Below are positions 5,026 to 6,957 of a stretch of DNA of 6,957 bases, one piece after another. Each line of letters starts with the position of its first letter. Position 1 is the first letter of the stretch. This DNA comes from DASSKP01 sp035695045 (GTDB lineage Bacteria; Actinomycetota; Actinomycetes; JAFAQI01). Made by a program: the position numbers and the translations under genes. A model generated the notes under the pieces. It ran no database searches. It saw only the letters and a program-made list of their open reading frames with translations, and was not told the origin of the DNA. The stretch covers positions 1 through 6,957 of the forward strand of contig DASSEX010000074.1 in NCBI GenBank assembly GCA_035695045.1, given 5' to 3'.

Positions 5026-6957
5026 GTGCCAGGAACGACGGCAGCACCCCTCGAGTGGACTGACACCGACAAGCTGGCCGTCGACGTCATCCGCGGCCTG
5101 GCCATGGATGCCGTGGAGGCCGCGGGGTCGGGCCATCCCGGGACCGCGATGAGCCTCGCGCCCGCGGCGTACCTCCTCTTCCAGCGGCTGCTGCGGCACG
5201 ACCCGACCGACCCGACGTGGCTGGGCCGCGACCGCTTCGTGCTCTCGTGCGGGCACTCCAGCCTCACGCTCTACATCCAGCTGTTCCTCTCCGGCTACGG
5301 CCTCACGCTCGACGACCTCAAGCTCCTCCGGCAGTGGGGCAGCCGGACGCCGGGCCACCCGGAGCACGGTCACACCATCGGTGTCGAGACGACGACCGGC
5401 CCGCTCGGTCAGGGCGTCGGCAACGCGGTCGGCATGGCGATGGCCGCGCGTTACGAGCGCGGCCTGTTCGACCCGCAGGCCAAGCCCGGCAGGAGCGTCT
5501 TCGACCACACCATCTGGTGCTTCGCCTCCGACGGCGACATGGAGGAGGGCATCTCCGGCGAGGCGAGCTCGATCGCCGGTCACCAGCAGCTCGGCAACCT
5601 CGTCCTGCTCTACGACGACAACCACATCTCGATCGAGGGCGACACGAAGGTCGCGCTGAGCGAGGACGTCGGCAAGCGCTATGAGGCCTACGGCTGGCAC
5701 GTGCAGCACGTCGAGGACGTCAACGACGTCCAAGCGCTGTACGACGCCCTCGTCGCGGCTCGCGACGAGACCAACCGCCCGAGTCTCGTCGTCGTCCGCT
5801 CGATCATCGGCTATCCCGCGCCGCACAAGCAGAACACCGGCAAGGCCCACGGCTCGGCGCTCGGCGCCGACGAGGTGCGCGCGACGAAGGAGATCCTCGG
5901 CTTCCCGCCGGACGTCGCGTTCTACTGCCCGGACGAGGTGCTCGCGCACACGCGCGAGGTCGTCGACCGCGGGCGCGAGCTGCACGCGAGCTGGCAGAAG
6001 GACTTCGACGCCTGGGCGAGCGCCAACCCGGACCGCGCGACCGAGCTCGACCGCATCTCGCACCGCCGGCTGCCGGAAGGGTGGGACGCGAAGCTCCCGG
6101 ACTTCGCCGGCGAGAAGCCGATGGCGACGCGCAAGGCGTCCGGCGCATGCATCAACGCGATCGCCCCGGCGCTGCCGGAGCTGTGGGGCGGCTCCGCCGA
6201 CCTCGCGGAGAGCAACAACACCGAGATCGAAGGCGCCGACTCGTTCCTGCCGGCCGCGCACGGCGGCTCCCCCTACGGCCGCATCCTGCACTTCGGCATC
6301 CGTGAGCACGCGATGGGCGCGATCATGAACGGCATCAGCCTTCATGGCGGCACGCGTGTCTTCGGCGGCACGTTCCTGGTCTTCAGCGACTACATGCGCG
6401 GGTCGGTCCGGCTGGCTGCGCTGATGGGCGTGCCGGTCATCTACGTCTGGACGCACGACTCCATCGGTCTGGGGGAAGACGGTCCAACACACCAGCCGAT
6501 CGAGCACCTCGCCGCGCTCCGCGCGATTCCCGGGCTCGACGTCGTGCGGCCCGCCGATGCGACGGAGACCGCGATCGCGTGGCGGTGTGCCATCGAGCAC
6601 ACCGATCGTCCGACCGCGCTGGCGCTGACCCGGCAGAACGTCCCGGTGCTGGACCGCTCCGTCTACGCCAGCGCCGAGGGTGTCGCCCAGGGCGCCTACG
6701 TCCTCGCCGAGGCCGGCACCGGCACGCCACAGCTGATCCTCATCGCCACCGGCAGCGAGGTCGCCCTTGCCCTGGAGGCACGCGAGCGCCTGGAGGCAGA
6801 AGGCACGCCGACGCGCGTGGTCTCGATGCCGTGTCGCGAGTGGTTCGAGGCCCAGGAGGCCGCATACCGCCAGCAGGTGCTGCCGCCCGATGTGAAGGCC
6901 CGGGTGTCGATCGAGGCTGCGACTCCGTTCGGCTGGCGTGACTTCGTCGGCGACGAC
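5026..6957 (+). CDS. tkt: Transketolase, cut by the right edge
   Basis: Thiamine-diphosphate enzyme of the non-oxidative pentose phosphate pathway, moving two-carbon ketol units between sugar phosphates in the cytosol. The window holds 644 codons of an expected 690-710; the frame is open to the last base. N-terminal PP domain: GSGHPGTAMS with His37, CGHSSLTLY near 75-83, GPLGQGVGNAVGMA near 125-138, cofactor motif SDGDMEEG (168-175) with Asp169, and DDNHISIEG with Asn199 and Ile201 binding Mg and diphosphate. The Pyr domain has FGIREHAMG with catalytic Glu427, and WTHDSIGLGEDGPTHQP (475-491), the hallmark substrate and cofactor loop. The C-terminal domain begins near residue 540 with LILIATGSEVALAL and is cut after SIEAATPFGWRDFVGDD. 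Divergent from ctaB. In actinobacteria transaldolase and glucose-6-phosphate dehydrogenase usually follow; they are outside the window. Confidence 0.97.
   Translation, partial: MPGTTAAPLEWTDTDKLAVDVIRGLAMDAVEAAGSGHPGTAMSLAPAAYLLFQRLLRHDPTDPTWLGRDRFVLSCGHSSLTLYIQLFLSGYGLTLDDLKLLRQWGSRTPGHPEHGHTIGVETTTGPLGQGVGNAVGMAMAARYERGLFDPQAKPGRSVFDHTIWCFASDGDMEEGISGEASSIAGHQQLGNLVLLYDDNHISIEGDTKVALSEDVGKRYEAYGWHVQHVEDVNDVQALYDALVAARDETNRPSLVVVRSIIGYPAPHKQNTGKAHGSALGADEVRATKEILGFPPDVAFYCPDEVLAHTREVVDRGRELHASWQKDFDAWASANPDRATELDRISHRRLPEGWDAKLPDFAGEKPMATRKASGACINAIAPALPELWGGSADLAESNNTEIEGADSFLPAAHGGSPYGRILHFGIREHAMGAIMNGISLHGGTRVFGGTFLVFSDYMRGSVRLAALMGVPVIYVWTHDSIGLGEDGPTHQPIEHLAALRAIPGLDVVRPADATETAIAWRCAIEHTDRPTALALTRQNVPVLDRSVYASAEGVAQGAYVLAEAGTGTPQLILIATGSEVALALEARERLEAEGTPTRVVSMPCREWFEAQEAAYRQQVLPPDVKARVSIEAATPFGWRDFVGDD

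Noticed and set aside
3978..5267. Upstream extension of the GNAT frame on the minus strand (total frame 673 codons)
   Set aside because: The extension is an out-of-frame shadow of ctaB, crosses the divergent promoter region and runs antisense into tkt. The GTG at 3977 overlapping the ctaB stop is the natural start.
5005..6600. 531-codon open frame on the minus strand opposite tkt
   Set aside because: It lies wholly antisense to an unmistakable transketolase, its protein is Arg/Ala/Val/Asp-rich with no domain character, and such frames are common opposite high-GC genes with biased third positions.
1..6957. Mobile elements, tRNA or rRNA genes, CRISPR arrays, riboswitches
   Set aside because: No transposase motifs, terminal repeats, periodic repeats or recognisable RNA gene cores were seen. 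The window is almost fully coding with a conserved housekeeping order.

Overview
High-GC bacterial chromosome, almost certainly an actinobacterium. The gene content and order support this: an ABC ATPase and ABC-2 permease next to heme A synthase (ctaA), then protoheme IX farnesyltransferase (ctaB) divergent from transketolase (tkt). This is a conserved actinobacterial neighbourhood; the layout resembles the Mycobacterium tuberculosis region around Rv1449c-Rv1458c. GTG starts, stop-start GTGA overlaps, and TAGACT-type -10 elements placed almost on the start codon (leaderless or near-leaderless mRNAs) also fit. No genus is assigned.

Layout, left to right. (1) Bases 1-140: 3' end of a DsrE/DsrF-like protein, plus strand. 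(2) 171-1870: an exporter-type ABC transporter, ATPase then membrane subunit, overlapping by 4 bases. (3) 1891-2262: a small stand-alone receiver-like protein that has lost the phospho-acceptor Asp. (4) 2293-3321: ctaA, with an unusual hydrophilic C-terminal tail that runs through a large inverted repeat and into the next gene. (5) 3246-3977, minus strand: a GNAT acetyltransferase whose start overlaps the ctaB stop. (6) 3974-4882, minus strand: ctaB. (7) 4883-5025: divergent promoter region. (8) 5026 to the right edge: tkt, plus strand, cut by the window after 644 codons. The window is densely coding, with no RNA gene, insertion sequence or CRISPR array seen.

How the genes fit together. CtaB converts heme B to heme O and CtaA converts heme O to heme A, the cofactor of aa3-type cytochrome c oxidase. 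The two genes converge, with the GNAT gene between them and co-directional with ctaB. The ABC transporter and the degenerate receiver precede ctaA on the same strand; their substrate and role are unknown. Transketolase normally opens the pentose phosphate gene set in these genomes and is divergent from ctaB here.

Most of this is a conserved housekeeping locus. The parts that deserve a second look are the degenerate receiver protein, the 16-bp perfect inverted repeat at the ctaA/GNAT junction together with the ctaA tail that escapes its stop codons, the repeated CTAGACTCG promoter word in front of three transcription units, and the GNAT gene coupled to ctaB.
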